The notes under the pieces were generated by a model. The model saw nothing but the letters and a program-made list of their open reading frames with translations. It did not search any database and was not told where the DNA came from. From contig JAGACT010000020.1 of the NCBI GenBank assembly GCA_017613995.1, forward strand, positions 1 through 13,850: a stretch of DNA of 13,850 nt, written 5' to 3'. The position numbers and the translations under genes are program-made. Shown here piece by piece: positions 1 to 7,964 of this stretch. Within the stretch, counting starts at the first letter, position 1, and each line of letters starts with the position of its first letter. Source of the stretch: Eubacteriaceae bacterium. GTDB taxonomy: Bacteria; Bacillota; Clostridia; Eubacteriales; Anaerofustaceae.

Positions 1-1
1 A

Positions 2-133
2 TATGCTGCCAGAGTTTATTCCCCGCAGCAGCCCGGTCCCCAAAATGACTTTGTCCTGTCAGCGGACGATTTCAGAGCTGACCTGCCCACGGGGACATCG
101 GCGGAAAAAAACAGGATCGGGTTCGCGGCGTGA
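2..133 (+). CDS. 3' end of an unidentified protein (partial, cut by left edge)
   Basis: An open frame enters from the left edge and stops at TGA 131-133, giving the last 43 residues of a protein. The visible tail is hydrophilic (it contains FVLSADDFRADLPTG and ends in RIGFAA) and has no motif I can assign. Its GC-rich third positions match the other genes of the window, which is the main reason to believe this frame over the overlapping ones. It converges on rsfS, and the hairpin at 172-198 lies between the two stops. Function is not recognisable from this fragment. Confidence 0.5.
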   Translation, partial: YAARVYSPQQPGPQNDFVLSADDFRADLPTGTSAEKNRIGFAA

Positions 134-171
134 GCGCTCTTTCCATCAGACTGTGTCGCATGAACGCAAAA

Positions 172-198
172 TCCCCTGCCGGCAAAACCGGCAGGGGA
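172..198 (-). terminator. Hairpin terminator of rsfS
   Basis: A perfect 11-bp stem (TCCCCTGCCGG / CCGGCAGGGGA) with a 5-nt loop. Read on the minus strand it is followed by a short T run (TTTTGCGTT), so it fits as the rsfS terminator 20 bp past its stop. On the plus strand no T tract follows, so for the converging gene it could only act as a protective 3' stem. Confidence 0.7.
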
Positions 199-217
199 GC
201 ATCACTCTCATGTTTTA

Positions 218-589
218 TCATGCTTCCTGATTCTTTTCCTTTATCCGTGAGCGCATGTCCAGGAACCGCCCGCTGCTCCAGAGCTTTTCCAGGTTGAACA
301 GCGTGCGCTCGCTTCTTATAAATATATGTACGATAACGTCGGAATAGTCCATCAGTATCCACTTGCCTTCGTCGTAGCCTTCGATACCGTTTTTAACGAA
401 ACCGTTTTCCTCCGCCTTTTCCTCCACGTAATCGCAAACCGCACGGGCGTTGCGCTCGTTGAGGGCCGTACCGATAATGAACAGATCGCACTCGGTGTAA
501 ACCTCCGATACGTCTATGACGGTGATGTCGGCGATGTTCTTGTCATCCAGAAAACCGCTGAAGAGTTCGGCCTTTTCGTTCTTATCCAT
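218..589 (-). CDS. rsfS: Ribosomal silencing factor RsfS
   Basis: A 123-aa protein of the RsfS/YbeB/Iojap family, near the usual family length. Family members bind ribosomal protein uL14 on the 50S subunit and block joining with 30S, lowering translation when nutrients are scarce. The family core is visible: an N-terminal alpha/beta part with DLFIIGTALNERNARA (35-50), then GKWILMDYSDVIVHIF (75-90) with the conserved W77, D81, D84 and H88, and the LEKLW signature at 100-104. The ATG start at 589 is supported by GGAGGA five bases upstream. In Firmicutes rsfS often follows nadD, yqeK and an LCP gene. Here it has its own promoter and no such neighbour upstream inside the window, so the usual cluster is absent or rearranged on this side. 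Confidence 0.95.
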   Translation of the reverse strand: MDKNEKAELFSGFLDDKNIADITVIDVSEVYTECDLFIIGTALNERNARAVCDYVEEKAEENGFVKNGIEGYDEGKWILMDYSDVIVHIFIRSERTLFNLEKLWSSGRFLDMRSRIKEKNQEA

Positions 590-626
590 AGTGATCCTCC
601 ATAATGCGGAACTGTTTTACATTATG

Positions 627-635
627 ATTATACCA
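627..635 (-). promoter_or_regulatory. Extended -10 promoter for rsfS
   Basis: On the minus strand the sequence reads TGGTATAAT, a perfect -10 hexamer with the upstream TG of extended -10 promoters. No good -35 hexamer is present at 16-18 bp. Transcription would start near 620, leaving a ~30-nt leader to the rsfS ATG. Confidence 0.55.
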
Positions 636-749
636 TACGCAGGGTAAAGGTCCATCCATATTTTCGCTTTTCGTCCCTTCTGTCCCATGGAAATCCTCCC
701 GATCCTCACTTAAGGAAGCATTATAATCTTCCAATGTTGCGACAAAGTG

Positions 750-778
750 TTAAAAATCCGTTCCAATCATGCTAAAAT
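750..778 (+). promoter_or_regulatory. Candidate promoter for the membrane LRR gene
   Basis: TTAAAA (750-755), a 17-bp spacer, and an extended -10 TGCTAAAAT (770-778) lie about 40 bases before the ATG at 816. A TATAAT at 722-727 is a second -10-like match but has no recognisable -35. Confidence 0.4.
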
Positions 779-815
779 TAAGTGTACCCATATATCTTTC
801 AGATGGAGAATCGAG

Positions 816-2714
816 ATGAGAAAGATTACAGCGCTGATCCTCTGCGCTCTGCTTATCATTTTTTCATACCCGTTTGCTGCCCTTGCCGAGGGAGAGGACG
901 TCGATCCGGAACAGATCCTTACGGATCCGAACTTCGATCTCAACACGGTGGACGAGGGAGTTCTGTCGTCATGGTATTCCAGTGACATCTACGTACCGGA
1001 CGAAGCGCTGAGGCGCGCCCTGCAGACCGCCGCCCGGGCGGAAAGCCTGACCGTCGAAGCCATGTTTTCCCTGCCCACGTCCCTGGACCTCTCGTCCCTG
1101 GGGATCTCCGATCTGACGGGGCTGGAGTACGCCATAAACGTCACCGAGATCGATGTGAGCGGCAACAGCGTTTCCAGCCTGTATCCCCTGAGGAACCTGT
1201 ATAACCTTCGCAAACTTGATTATTCATCCAACCAGGTGCCCACGGTGCCCGGGTGGATCTTCACGGCCCGTTCCCTGAGCTACGTGAACGGCAGCGGCAA
1301 CGGCAGCACCTCCGTCGAGGGCTTCGGCTCGAGCTCGAACGTGCTGACCTCCCTGTACCTGGAAAACAACCAGCTTTCCGCACTGCCGGATATGTCCGCC
1401 ATCACCTCGCTGGAGACGCTGTCCCTGGCGAACAACCAGTTCGCGGTGTTCCCGGATACGCTGCTCAGCCTTTCGGGACTGAAGATACTTTCCCTTTCGG
1501 GAAACATGCTGGAAGCGGTGCCCGACCTTTCTGGCTTCAAGTCCCTGAATACCATATATCTTGATTCCAACAGGCTCACCGTGATACCGGAGGGCCTTGA
1601 GAACATACCCGGCCTGACCGACGTTTACCTGTTTTCAAACGAGATAACGGAGATCAGGGAAGGGCTGCTGGATTCCCCCAGCATCATAAGCCTTTACCTG
1701 TACTTCAACTCCATCCAGATACTTCCTTCCAGGCTGTCAGCGATGCCTTCCCTGAAGAACCTGGACGTCAGCTTCAACATGATCAACGGGGAAAAGAACT
1801 CCACCGTGATCTCCGAGCTCACCGACAGGCTTTCGGCGTTCCATCACTCCTTCCAGCTGCCGGTGCTTTCCGTGGGGATCTATCCCCCCGACAGCGACGA
1901 GAGCCGCTGCAACATCATGTGGAACCAGATAGACCAGTTCAGCAACGAGGAAGGCAGCTACTCCGTCGTGAAGTACGTGATCGAGCGCAGGATCGACGAG
2001 ACCGCAAGTCCGGAAGCCCTGGTGGTGAGCCTGCCCGGGGAAGGCGGCGACGCTCCCCAGGAGGGGACCGACGTCCCCCAGGAGACGGCCCAGCCCCAGG
2101 AAGGACAGCAGGAGACCCCGGAAGGTGAATCCCAGGATCAGACAGTCATCACCGTTCCCAGCGAGTTCGAAGTCATCGGAGAAGTGGAAGGCACGGCCTT
2201 CAACTTCTATGACACCACGGGAGAAGCGGACGTGCACTACGTGTACAGGGTCACCGCTTACGTGACCTGCGAATACAGAAAGGCCGCCCCCGTGCTGTAT
2301 ACGGTGGAGGCCGAAGCCCGCACCACCGAGATGGTCAACGATCTTTCCGGCAGGGACCTCTTCATCTACATAGGATGTGTGGTGGCCTTCGCCGCTGCCA
2401 TGACGGCAGCCATCGTATATTACTCCAAGACGAAGAAGAAGCCCATGAAGAAGGAGCAGATCCGTCAGCAGAAGCGCGAGGAGATGATCGCGCGGCAGAA
2501 GAAGCTGCCGAAGAAGGTGGATCTGTCGGAGAGCGTCTCCAAGGCCTGGGTGGAACAGGACGGGCTGGAAGACGAGCTGGAAAAGATACTCTCCTCGTCG
2601 GACGAGGAGTTTTCATCCGCTCCGAAGACGGAGCAGAAGAAGGGATCCAATCCCATAGGAGACGTTTTCAGCGAGGCTAAAACAGAAAAGAGAAAGAAGA
2701 AGAACAGGAAGTGA
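816..2714 (+). CDS. Secreted/membrane-anchored leucine-rich repeat protein
   Basis: A 632-aa protein with type I membrane topology. Residues 1-24 form a signal peptide (basic MRK, hydrophobic core, AALA cleavage site). About 85-330 are leucine-rich repeats of the L..L.L..N.L..(I/V)P type, roughly 23 residues each. About 345-505 looks like a fibronectin-III-like beta domain (YVIERRI, VHYVYRVTAYV) interrupted by a P/Q/E-rich loop at ~408-442. A single membrane segment spans ~516-536 and is followed by a ~95-residue cytoplasmic tail that is first strongly basic, then acidic, then basic. The ATG at 816 is chosen because GGAG (805-808) sits seven bases upstream and the signal peptide begins there. 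An in-frame GTG at 747 lies inside the promoter region. The stop overlaps the start of the HAD gene, implying translational coupling. Ligand and function are unknown. A surface receptor or adhesin is an inference. Confidence 0.85.
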   Translation: MRKITALILCALLIIFSYPFAALAEGEDVDPEQILTDPNFDLNTVDEGVLSSWYSSDIYVPDEALRRALQTAARAESLTVEAMFSLPTSLDLSSLGISDLTGLEYAINVTEIDVSGNSVSSLYPLRNLYNLRKLDYSSNQVPTVPGWIFTARSLSYVNGSGNGSTSVEGFGSSSNVLTSLYLENNQLSALPDMSAITSLETLSLANNQFAVFPDTLLSLSGLKILSLSGNMLEAVPDLSGFKSLNTIYLDSNRLTVIPEGLENIPGLTDVYLFSNEITEIREGLLDSPSIISLYLYFNSIQILPSRLSAMPSLKNLDVSFNMINGEKNSTVISELTDRLSAFHHSFQLPVLSVGIYPPDSDESRCNIMWNQIDQFSNEEGSYSVVKYVIERRIDETASPEALVVSLPGEGGDAPQEGTDVPQETAQPQEGQQETPEGESQDQTVITVPSEFEVIGEVEGTAFNFYDTTGEADVHYVYRVTAYVTCEYRKAAPVLYTVEAEARTTEMVNDLSGRDLFIYIGCVVAFAAAMTAAIVYYSKTKKKPMKKEQIRQQKREEMIARQKKLPKKVDLSESVSKAWVEQDGLEDELEKILSSSDEEFSSAPKTEQKKGSNPIGDVFSEAKTEKRKKKNRK

Positions 2715-3364
2715 GATATCCTTTCGCACTCTTTGATTTCGACGGCACCGTGGCGGATACCAAAAACGGGATAGTGCATGCCGCGGATTATGCCCTGAGG
2801 CACTACGGCATCGAGGCGGATGAAAAAAGCCTCCTCAGGTTCGTGGGGCCCACCCTGTGGTATTCCTTCGAGACTTTTTTCGGATTCTCCCCCGAGCAGG
2901 CGGACGAAGCCGTGAAGTACTACCGGGAATACTATTCCGAAAAGGGCATATACGAAGCCGAACTATACCCGGACACTCTCAGTACCCTTCAGAGGCTTCG
3001 GGACGAGGGAGTGACCTGCGCCATAGGCAGCTCCAAAAACGAGATCTTCGTCATCAGGGCCCTTTCGCACTTCGGGGCGGACGGGCTTTTCGACGCGGTC
3101 ATCGGCAGCACCCCTGAGGGAGGGCATTCCTCCAAGTACGAGCTCATCGGCATGCTTTCGGAGGAACTCGGAGTGGAGGACCTTTCCCGCTGCGTATACA
3201 TCGGCGACTCAAAAAGCGACTGGGAAGGCGCCGCCGAAAGGGGAGTGGACTTTATCGCCGCGGTATACGACCGCGAGCCTGCCGAGTTTTCCGGATGCGA
3301 TGTGAAATGGTATGCCCGCAGCATGGCCGAGCTGGGTCAGATCATCCTGGGAGAAAACATCTGA
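2711..3364 (+). CDS. HAD-superfamily phosphatase (phosphoglycolate phosphatase-like)
   Basis: A 217-aa HAD hydrolase of the Gph/PpaX-like subgroup, close to the usual length. Motif I is DFDGTVAD (9-16), with nucleophile D9 and general acid/base D11. Motif II is the serine in IGSSKN (105-110), the motif III lysine is probably K142, and motif IV is YIGDSKSD (163-170) with D166 and D170. The region after motif I is a helical cap (C1 type), as expected for small phosphorylated metabolites. The substrate cannot be told from sequence: phosphoglycolate, pyrophosphate and sugar phosphates are all possible. The GTG start overlaps the TGA of the upstream LRR gene (GTGA), and AGGAA lies just before it. 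This coupling to a membrane LRR gene is unusual and may be incidental. Confidence 0.88.
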   Translation: MRYPFALFDFDGTVADTKNGIVHAADYALRHYGIEADEKSLLRFVGPTLWYSFETFFGFSPEQADEAVKYYREYYSEKGIYEAELYPDTLSTLQRLRDEGVTCAIGSSKNEIFVIRALSHFGADGLFDAVIGSTPEGGHSSKYELIGMLSEELGVEDLSRCVYIGDSKSDWEGAAERGVDFIAAVYDREPAEFSGCDVKWYARSMAELGQIILGENI

Positions 3365-3373
3365 ATTATCCGT

Positions 3374-3398
3374 GCCTCCGGCTGTGCCGGAGGCCTTT
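3374..3398 (+). terminator. Weak hairpin terminator or attenuator
   Basis: A perfect 9-bp GC-rich stem (GCCTCCGGC / GCCGGAGGC) with a TGT loop, ten bases after the HAD stop. It is followed only by CTTTGAG, so the T tract is poor. Partial read-through into the LRR_5 genes is likely, since no convincing promoter is visible before 3419. Confidence 0.5.
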
Positions 3399-3418
3399 GA
3401 GTATGAGGTCCAACTGAC

Positions 3419-5374
3419 ATGGAAAACAGCGTGATCGACAATACAGCTTCATACTATACCAGTATTACCCCGGGGGTCATACCCGCGGGAGCATTCCGGG
3501 ACCGAAGGGATCTTTATTCCTTCGCCGTTCCCGAGGGCACCGTTCTCATAGGGGAATACGCCTTCAGCGGCTGCTCGAATCTTACGGAGATTGTAATCCC
3601 CGAGGGCGTGGAGGAGATAGCCGAGGGGGCTTTCGAATTCTGTTCCTCGCTGGCTTCCTTAAGGCTTCCGTCGTCTCTAAGGCGCATCGGTAAAAACGCT
3701 TTCAGCGGCTGCCGGCTCATCCGCGAGGCAGTGCTTCCCCCTTCGGTCAGGGAGCTTTCCTCCGGGGCCTTTATCAGCTGCAGGTCCCTTGAAAAAGTGG
3801 TCTTTCCCGAGGGTTTTACTTCCATCGGCGCCTACTGCTTTTCCAAGTGCACCGGCCTGGAACATATCGAGCTTCCGGATTCGCTGACCTGCCTGGGGGA
3901 AGGCGCTTTCCGCGTCTGCAGCGTCCTGAGGCAGATCACGATCCCCCCGGGAGTTACAGAGATTCCCTCATCCTGTTTCGATGACTGCCGGGATCTTGAA
4001 AAGGTGATCCTGCCGGAGAATCTGACCTCCATCGGGGAGCGGGCCTTTTACCGGTGCGGGAGTATGGAGAACATCGATCTTCCCGGGGGCCTTACGCATA
4101 TCGGGGAGGCCGCCTTCGCCCACTGCAGCGGGCTCAGAAGCCTCAGCATACCATCCTCAGTCACTTCTCTCGGGAACTATACCTTTGACGGATGCCTGGA
4201 ACTGTCCGAACTGACCCTGCCGGGGAATATCAGCTCCGTCGGAGCATACTGCTTCAGGGACCTGCCGTCCCTGGGGGTCCTGGATCTGCCCTCTTCGGTG
4301 GAATACATGGGGCCCGGCGCCCTGTGCTACTGCACTTCCCTCACTCAGATCGTCCTGCCCCCTTCGATGACGGACATATCATCCGACCTGCTGAGAGGCT
4401 GCCGACGGCTCAGAAAGATCGTTGTGCCGCCCCGCCTGGAAAGCGTTGGTGAGAGAGCCTTCAGGGACTGCAGGGAACTTGCTGACATAGACCTTCCGGA
4501 GGATCTCGTCAATACCGGGGAGGGCGCCTTCATGGGCTGCACCCGTCTTGCGGACCCCGAAGGACTGATAATTATAAACGGGACCCTCTTCGACTGCATA
4601 AGCACCGGGAACGAGAGCCTTTCGGTGCCGGAGGGCACGCTCCGCATCGCTTCAGGAGCATTCAGGGAGCAGCGGTGCCTGAGAGCCCTCAGCCTGCCTT
4701 CCACCCTGAGGGTGATAGATAAAAGCATTTTCCCGGAAACCGGCTGCACCATCAATGAGGTCAGCCTGCCCGCGGGAGTCAGGACGGTGGGGGAAGGGGC
4801 CTTCCGCGGCGCGAAAATAATCAACATATACGACACTCTTCAGAGCAGCGCCGGAATGCTCAGCGCGTCATACGTGAGCTTCTTCAAGGCCTACGATATA
4901 ATGTCCCACGTGGTCAACGTGTATGATCACACCGACGGGGCGCTGATCAATTCGGTGCCCATGATCGGAGACGGTTCATCCGATTATAAACAGTCCCTGG
5001 TGGAGCTGTGGCAGGGCCCGTCGATAGATATGGAGGCCTTCGACGGCCTTTTCGGACGGATGATCTCCGAAGGCCCCAGGATGCAGGTGGCTCTCCACCG
5101 CCTGGAGTATCCCACTGTGCTTTCGGAGGGCAGCGAGCGTATGTACGTCTCCTGGCTGAAACAGCGCGATCTGTACGCGGTGGAAACGGTGCTGAAAAAC
5201 GACGATTACCGGGCTCTGGAGATGCTCTTTCAAAAGGGGATCCTTTCAGGGGAAAACTCTGACAAATATCTGCTTTTGGGATGCTCCACGCAGATCAGGG
5301 TAGAGCTGATGGATTACCTCAACAGGCTGCATTCGAGTGAGCTCAGCTGCGGCCTGGACCTGGACAGCCTGTAG
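3419..5374 (+). CDS. LRR_5 (BspA-type) leucine-rich repeat protein, paralogue A
   Basis: A 651-aa protein without signal peptide or membrane segment, hence probably cytoplasmic. Residues ~20-470 are about nineteen ~23-residue LRR_5 repeats with the consensus LPxxLxxIGxxAFxxCxxL (e.g. IGEYAFSGCSNL, IGERAFYRCGSM). Residues ~485-640 form a C-terminal domain shared with the two downstream paralogues: VYDHTDGALINSVPM (501-515), then VALHRLEYPTVLSE, then a helical NDD...LFQKGILS stretch. The last residues are acidic-hydrophobic (DLDSL). The ATG start has GAGGT (3405-3409) nine bases upstream. It is followed 16 bases later by paralogue B, so the two are co-transcribed. LRR_5 proteins are often exported surface proteins in anaerobes, so the lack of an export signal here is notable. 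A protein-binding role is inferred from the fold. Confidence 0.87.
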   Translation: MENSVIDNTASYYTSITPGVIPAGAFRDRRDLYSFAVPEGTVLIGEYAFSGCSNLTEIVIPEGVEEIAEGAFEFCSSLASLRLPSSLRRIGKNAFSGCRLIREAVLPPSVRELSSGAFISCRSLEKVVFPEGFTSIGAYCFSKCTGLEHIELPDSLTCLGEGAFRVCSVLRQITIPPGVTEIPSSCFDDCRDLEKVILPENLTSIGERAFYRCGSMENIDLPGGLTHIGEAAFAHCSGLRSLSIPSSVTSLGNYTFDGCLELSELTLPGNISSVGAYCFRDLPSLGVLDLPSSVEYMGPGALCYCTSLTQIVLPPSMTDISSDLLRGCRRLRKIVVPPRLESVGERAFRDCRELADIDLPEDLVNTGEGAFMGCTRLADPEGLIIINGTLFDCISTGNESLSVPEGTLRIASGAFREQRCLRALSLPSTLRVIDKSIFPETGCTINEVSLPAGVRTVGEGAFRGAKIINIYDTLQSSAGMLSASYVSFFKAYDIMSHVVNVYDHTDGALINSVPMIGDGSSDYKQSLVELWQGPSIDMEAFDGLFGRMISEGPRMQVALHRLEYPTVLSEGSERMYVSWLKQRDLYAVETVLKNDDYRALEMLFQKGILSGENSDKYLLLGCSTQIRVELMDYLNRLHSSELSCGLDLDSL

Positions 5375-5390
5375 AAAGGAATTAACAGTC

Positions 5391-6767
5391 ATGGATATGG
5401 AGATCCGCGACGGGATGCTTCTGAGCATCTCGGACTACGAAGAGAACATAACCCTTCCCGAGGGAATAGTCTCCCTCGGGCCCTTCTGCTTTGCCTCGGA
5501 TCCCCGTATCCGCACGGTAAGGCTTCCGGAAAGCCTTGTAAGCATAGGAAAGGATTCCTTTTACGGCTGCAGTGGCCTGGAGAAGGTATATATCCCCGCA
5601 GGACCCCGCGTTATAGAGGAAAACGCCTTCGCACGCTGCGTCTCCCTCAATGAGATCGCCCTGCCGTCCAGCCTGATGAGCATAGAGACCAACGCCTTCG
5701 CCTGGTGCGACGGCCTGGAAAGGGTGGCCTTCAACGAGGGCCTTGAATCCATAGGGGATTACAGCTTTTATTCCTGCACATCCCTCAGGGAAGCCCTTCT
5801 GCCCCTGAGCCTCAGATCCGTAGGCGCCGGAGCCTTCGAGTCATGCTCACTGATGAGGAGGGTGTCCCTGCCGGAGGGCCTTGAGAGCCTCGGGAAAAGT
5901 TCCTTCAGCTTCTGCCGCACCGTAAGGAGGATCGAGGTCCCGCAGCTGATAACGGAGCTGCCGGAAAGCTGCTTTGCCTGGTGCGTGTCCCTCAGGGAGG
6001 TGCTGCTGCCGGCCGGCCTTATAAGCATCGGGGACTACTGCTTTTTCAACTGCACCTGCCTGGAATCGGTGGACCTGCCGGGGAGCTTAAGACAGATAGG
6101 CACCGAATGCTTCTCCACCTGCGCCCTTAAAAAAGTAATGATCCCGTCTTCTCTCGAAAGAAGCGGTGACGGACCATTCTACCACAACCCGGGAATAGTG
6201 CTCTCCCTGGGCTTTCCATGCCGTTTCGATCCCTTGCACCTGGCCTGCATAGACTGCCCGGAGGACGCCAGGGGAGCCACCATCTACCTGGACCATACCC
6301 TGCAGATCTATGATCATGAGAGGGATGCTGTGTCGGTCTTTCCCGTGTTCAGCGACGCCTCCAGCGTATACCGCTACAGGGTCATCACTTCCCGCGCCTG
6401 CGAAAGCGGCTGCGACCTGGGGGTGCTGGACGACGCCCTGGAGGACGCCATATCTCCCTCCACCCTGGTGAGGACCGCCCTTTTCAGGCTCAGGGGGAAA
6501 GGGGAGCTCTCCTTCGGGCTGAAGGAAAAGTACATCGAAGCCGTGGCGGCCAACGCCAGGGGGGTCATGGAGGAAGCGGTGAAAAACGACGACATGGAAA
6601 GCGTCGTACTGCTTCGGGACCTGGGGGTGCTTTCCGGCATCGACATGGAGGAATGGATCGAGGAATCCTCCCGTTCGGGCCGCACGGATATATGCGCGTT
6701 CCTGATGGAGGAGAAAAACAGGATCACTCAGGTCTCAGGCAGCGTGATCGACGAACTGACATTATAA
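5391..6767 (+). CDS. LRR_5 (BspA-type) leucine-rich repeat protein, paralogue B
   Basis: A 458-aa cytoplasmic-looking LRR_5 protein. Residues 1-20 (MEIRDGMLLSI, ITLPEGI) are an N-terminal cap also seen in paralogue C. About ten repeats run to ~265 (IGKDSFYGCSGL, IGDYCFFNCTCL). The C-terminal domain is shared with A and C: IYDHERDAVSVFPVF (306-320), RTALFRLRGKGELS (361-374), KNDD (398-401), LRDLGVLSG, and CAFLMEEKNR (435-444). The protein ends DELTL. ATG 5391 is preferred: AAAGGA lies at 5375-5380 and the frame opens 16 bases after paralogue A stops. An ATG two codons later (5397) is an alternative. It shares its layout with A but has roughly half the repeats, consistent with tandem duplication followed by repeat loss or gain. 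Function is unknown. Confidence 0.87.
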   Translation: MDMEIRDGMLLSISDYEENITLPEGIVSLGPFCFASDPRIRTVRLPESLVSIGKDSFYGCSGLEKVYIPAGPRVIEENAFARCVSLNEIALPSSLMSIETNAFAWCDGLERVAFNEGLESIGDYSFYSCTSLREALLPLSLRSVGAGAFESCSLMRRVSLPEGLESLGKSSFSFCRTVRRIEVPQLITELPESCFAWCVSLREVLLPAGLISIGDYCFFNCTCLESVDLPGSLRQIGTECFSTCALKKVMIPSSLERSGDGPFYHNPGIVLSLGFPCRFDPLHLACIDCPEDARGATIYLDHTLQIYDHERDAVSVFPVFSDASSVYRYRVITSRACESGCDLGVLDDALEDAISPSTLVRTALFRLRGKGELSFGLKEKYIEAVAANARGVMEEAVKNDDMESVVLLRDLGVLSGIDMEEWIEESSRSGRTDICAFLMEEKNRITQVSGSVIDELTL

Positions 6768-6781
6768 CTTCAGGAGACACA

Positions 6782-7882
6782 ATGGACTTTCTTATCGAAG
6801 ACGGAACACTGAAAAGGATCAGGGAACCCGGGGAAAAGGTGATCATCCCCGAAGGAGTGGAGCGCATCTCCCAGAGCGTGTTCAGCTACCGCTCCGGCAT
6901 CAGAAGGGTGATGCTGCCTTCCACCCTGAAAAGGATCGATGACTGGGGCTTTTCCAACTGCAGGGACCTGGAGGAACTGGAGATCCCCAACGGAGTCACC
7001 TGTATAGGCCACGCGGCCTTCATGGGCTGCAATTCCCTCAGAAGGATCATCCTTCCGGCGGGCCTGACGGAACTTGCCAACGACTGCTTTTCCTACTGCC
7101 GTTCCCTGGCGGAGGTGGCGCTTCCCTCATCTCTGAAGACCATCGGCCGCTTGTGCTTCTTCCACGCGGAGAACTTATGCGAAATACATCTGCCGGAGGG
7201 GCTGGAGGAGATAGGCTACCAGGCTTTCCGATGCACCTCCCTTCGGGAGGTCACGGTGCCTTCGTCCCTCAGAACCATGGGAAGGGGAGCCTTCTCCGAC
7301 GATCCCGGCATCAGGATAAACCTCTCCGACAGCATAGGCTGCGTGCCCAACGACATGTGCATCATCTTTGCCACGGGAGTGGAGACGGTGGAGCGCTTTA
7401 CTGCCCATTCCGTCAGCGTCACAGACCACGTGAGCGGCGAGACGCTCCTGTGCGTTCCCATGTTCCCGGACGAATCCGACGCCTGGATGAAGGTCCTCAA
7501 CAGGGTATGGGGGGATCTGTCCCGCTTCGACATGGCAAAGGTGGATTCCGCCTTCGGCCTCATCAGAAGCTACGAGACGAAAAGGGACGTGGCCCTCTTT
7601 CGGCTCCGCAACGACGTGGCCCTGGCGCCCGGCGCCCGGGAAACCTATCTGAAATACGTGAAGGACAACGAAGAGAGGATCGTCAGCGAGATCCTCAGGC
7701 GTGACGATCCCTCCATGCTGGACTTCATGGCTTCCGTGGGAGCCCTTTCGGACAGCGCTCTGGACGGCTACATCCGGCAGGCAGGGGAATTAAAGGCCAC
7801 CGTATGCTGCGCGTACCTGATGGAGCGCTCCCGCAGCGCGTCTGGGAACGACGACAGCCTTTCCCTGGAGGGGCTCTGGTAA
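6782..7882 (+). CDS. LRR_5 (BspA-type) leucine-rich repeat protein, paralogue C
   Basis: A 366-aa protein, the shortest of the three paralogues. The N-terminal cap FLIEDGTLKRI...VIIPEGVERIS (3-30) is followed by about six LRR_5 repeats to ~175 and a transition segment. The shared C-terminal domain follows: VTDHVSGETLLCVPM (213-227), DVALFRLRNDVALA (269-282), RRDD (306-309), FMASVGALS, and CCAYLMERSR (342-351). The tail is acidic-hydrophobic (DDSLSLEGLW). There is no signal peptide. The ATG at 6782 has AGGAG (6772-6776) five bases upstream and lies 14 bases after the stop of B. The helical part around 295-350 resembles an ankyrin-like repeat pair, but this is only a visual impression. The adjacent VWA-MoxR operon starts 82 bases downstream from its own promoter. 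Confidence 0.87.
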   Translation: MDFLIEDGTLKRIREPGEKVIIPEGVERISQSVFSYRSGIRRVMLPSTLKRIDDWGFSNCRDLEELEIPNGVTCIGHAAFMGCNSLRRIILPAGLTELANDCFSYCRSLAEVALPSSLKTIGRLCFFHAENLCEIHLPEGLEEIGYQAFRCTSLREVTVPSSLRTMGRGAFSDDPGIRINLSDSIGCVPNDMCIIFATGVETVERFTAHSVSVTDHVSGETLLCVPMFPDESDAWMKVLNRVWGDLSRFDMAKVDSAFGLIRSYETKRDVALFRLRNDVALAPGARETYLKYVKDNEERIVSEILRRDDPSMLDFMASVGALSDSALDGYIRQAGELKATVCCAYLMERSRSASGNDDSLSLEGLW

Positions 7883-7912
7883 AACTTTTTGAATGCACCC
7901 CCGGATTTTGTA

Positions 7913-7942
7913 TTGACCATACGGGGATAAAAAGTGTATCAT
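7913..7942 (+). promoter_or_regulatory. Promoter of the VWA-MoxR operon
   Basis: TTGACC (7913-7918), an 18-bp spacer and TATCAT (7937-7942) give a good sigma-70-type promoter in the 82-bp gap between LRR_5 paralogue C and the VWA gene. Transcription would start near 7949, just ahead of the GGAG at 7953-7956, so the leader is very short. No terminator hairpin separates paralogue C from this promoter, so read-through from the LRR genes is also possible. Confidence 0.6.
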
Positions 7943-7964
7943 CGACTGGTACGGAGAGTGATAT

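Noticed and set aside
3..230. Plus-strand open frame from ATG at 3
   Set aside because: Its composition is unlike the neighbouring genes and it runs through the rsfS terminator hairpin into rsfS on the other strand. The frame ending at 131-133 is the more plausible coding frame.
747..815. Upstream GTG start for the membrane LRR protein
   Set aside because: It would add 23 residues before a clean signal peptide, has no ribosome binding site and overlaps the likely promoter. ATG 816 has a well-placed GGAG.
1737..2237. Long antisense open frame within the LRR membrane protein gene
   Set aside because: A shadow of a GC-rich coding frame; no ribosome binding site, no recognisable domain.
3419..7882. 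Repeated blocks in the LRR genes considered as CRISPR or DNA repeat array
   Set aside because: The ~69-bp periodicity is protein-level LRR_5 repetition in a continuous frame. DNA units are too divergent and there are no spacers.
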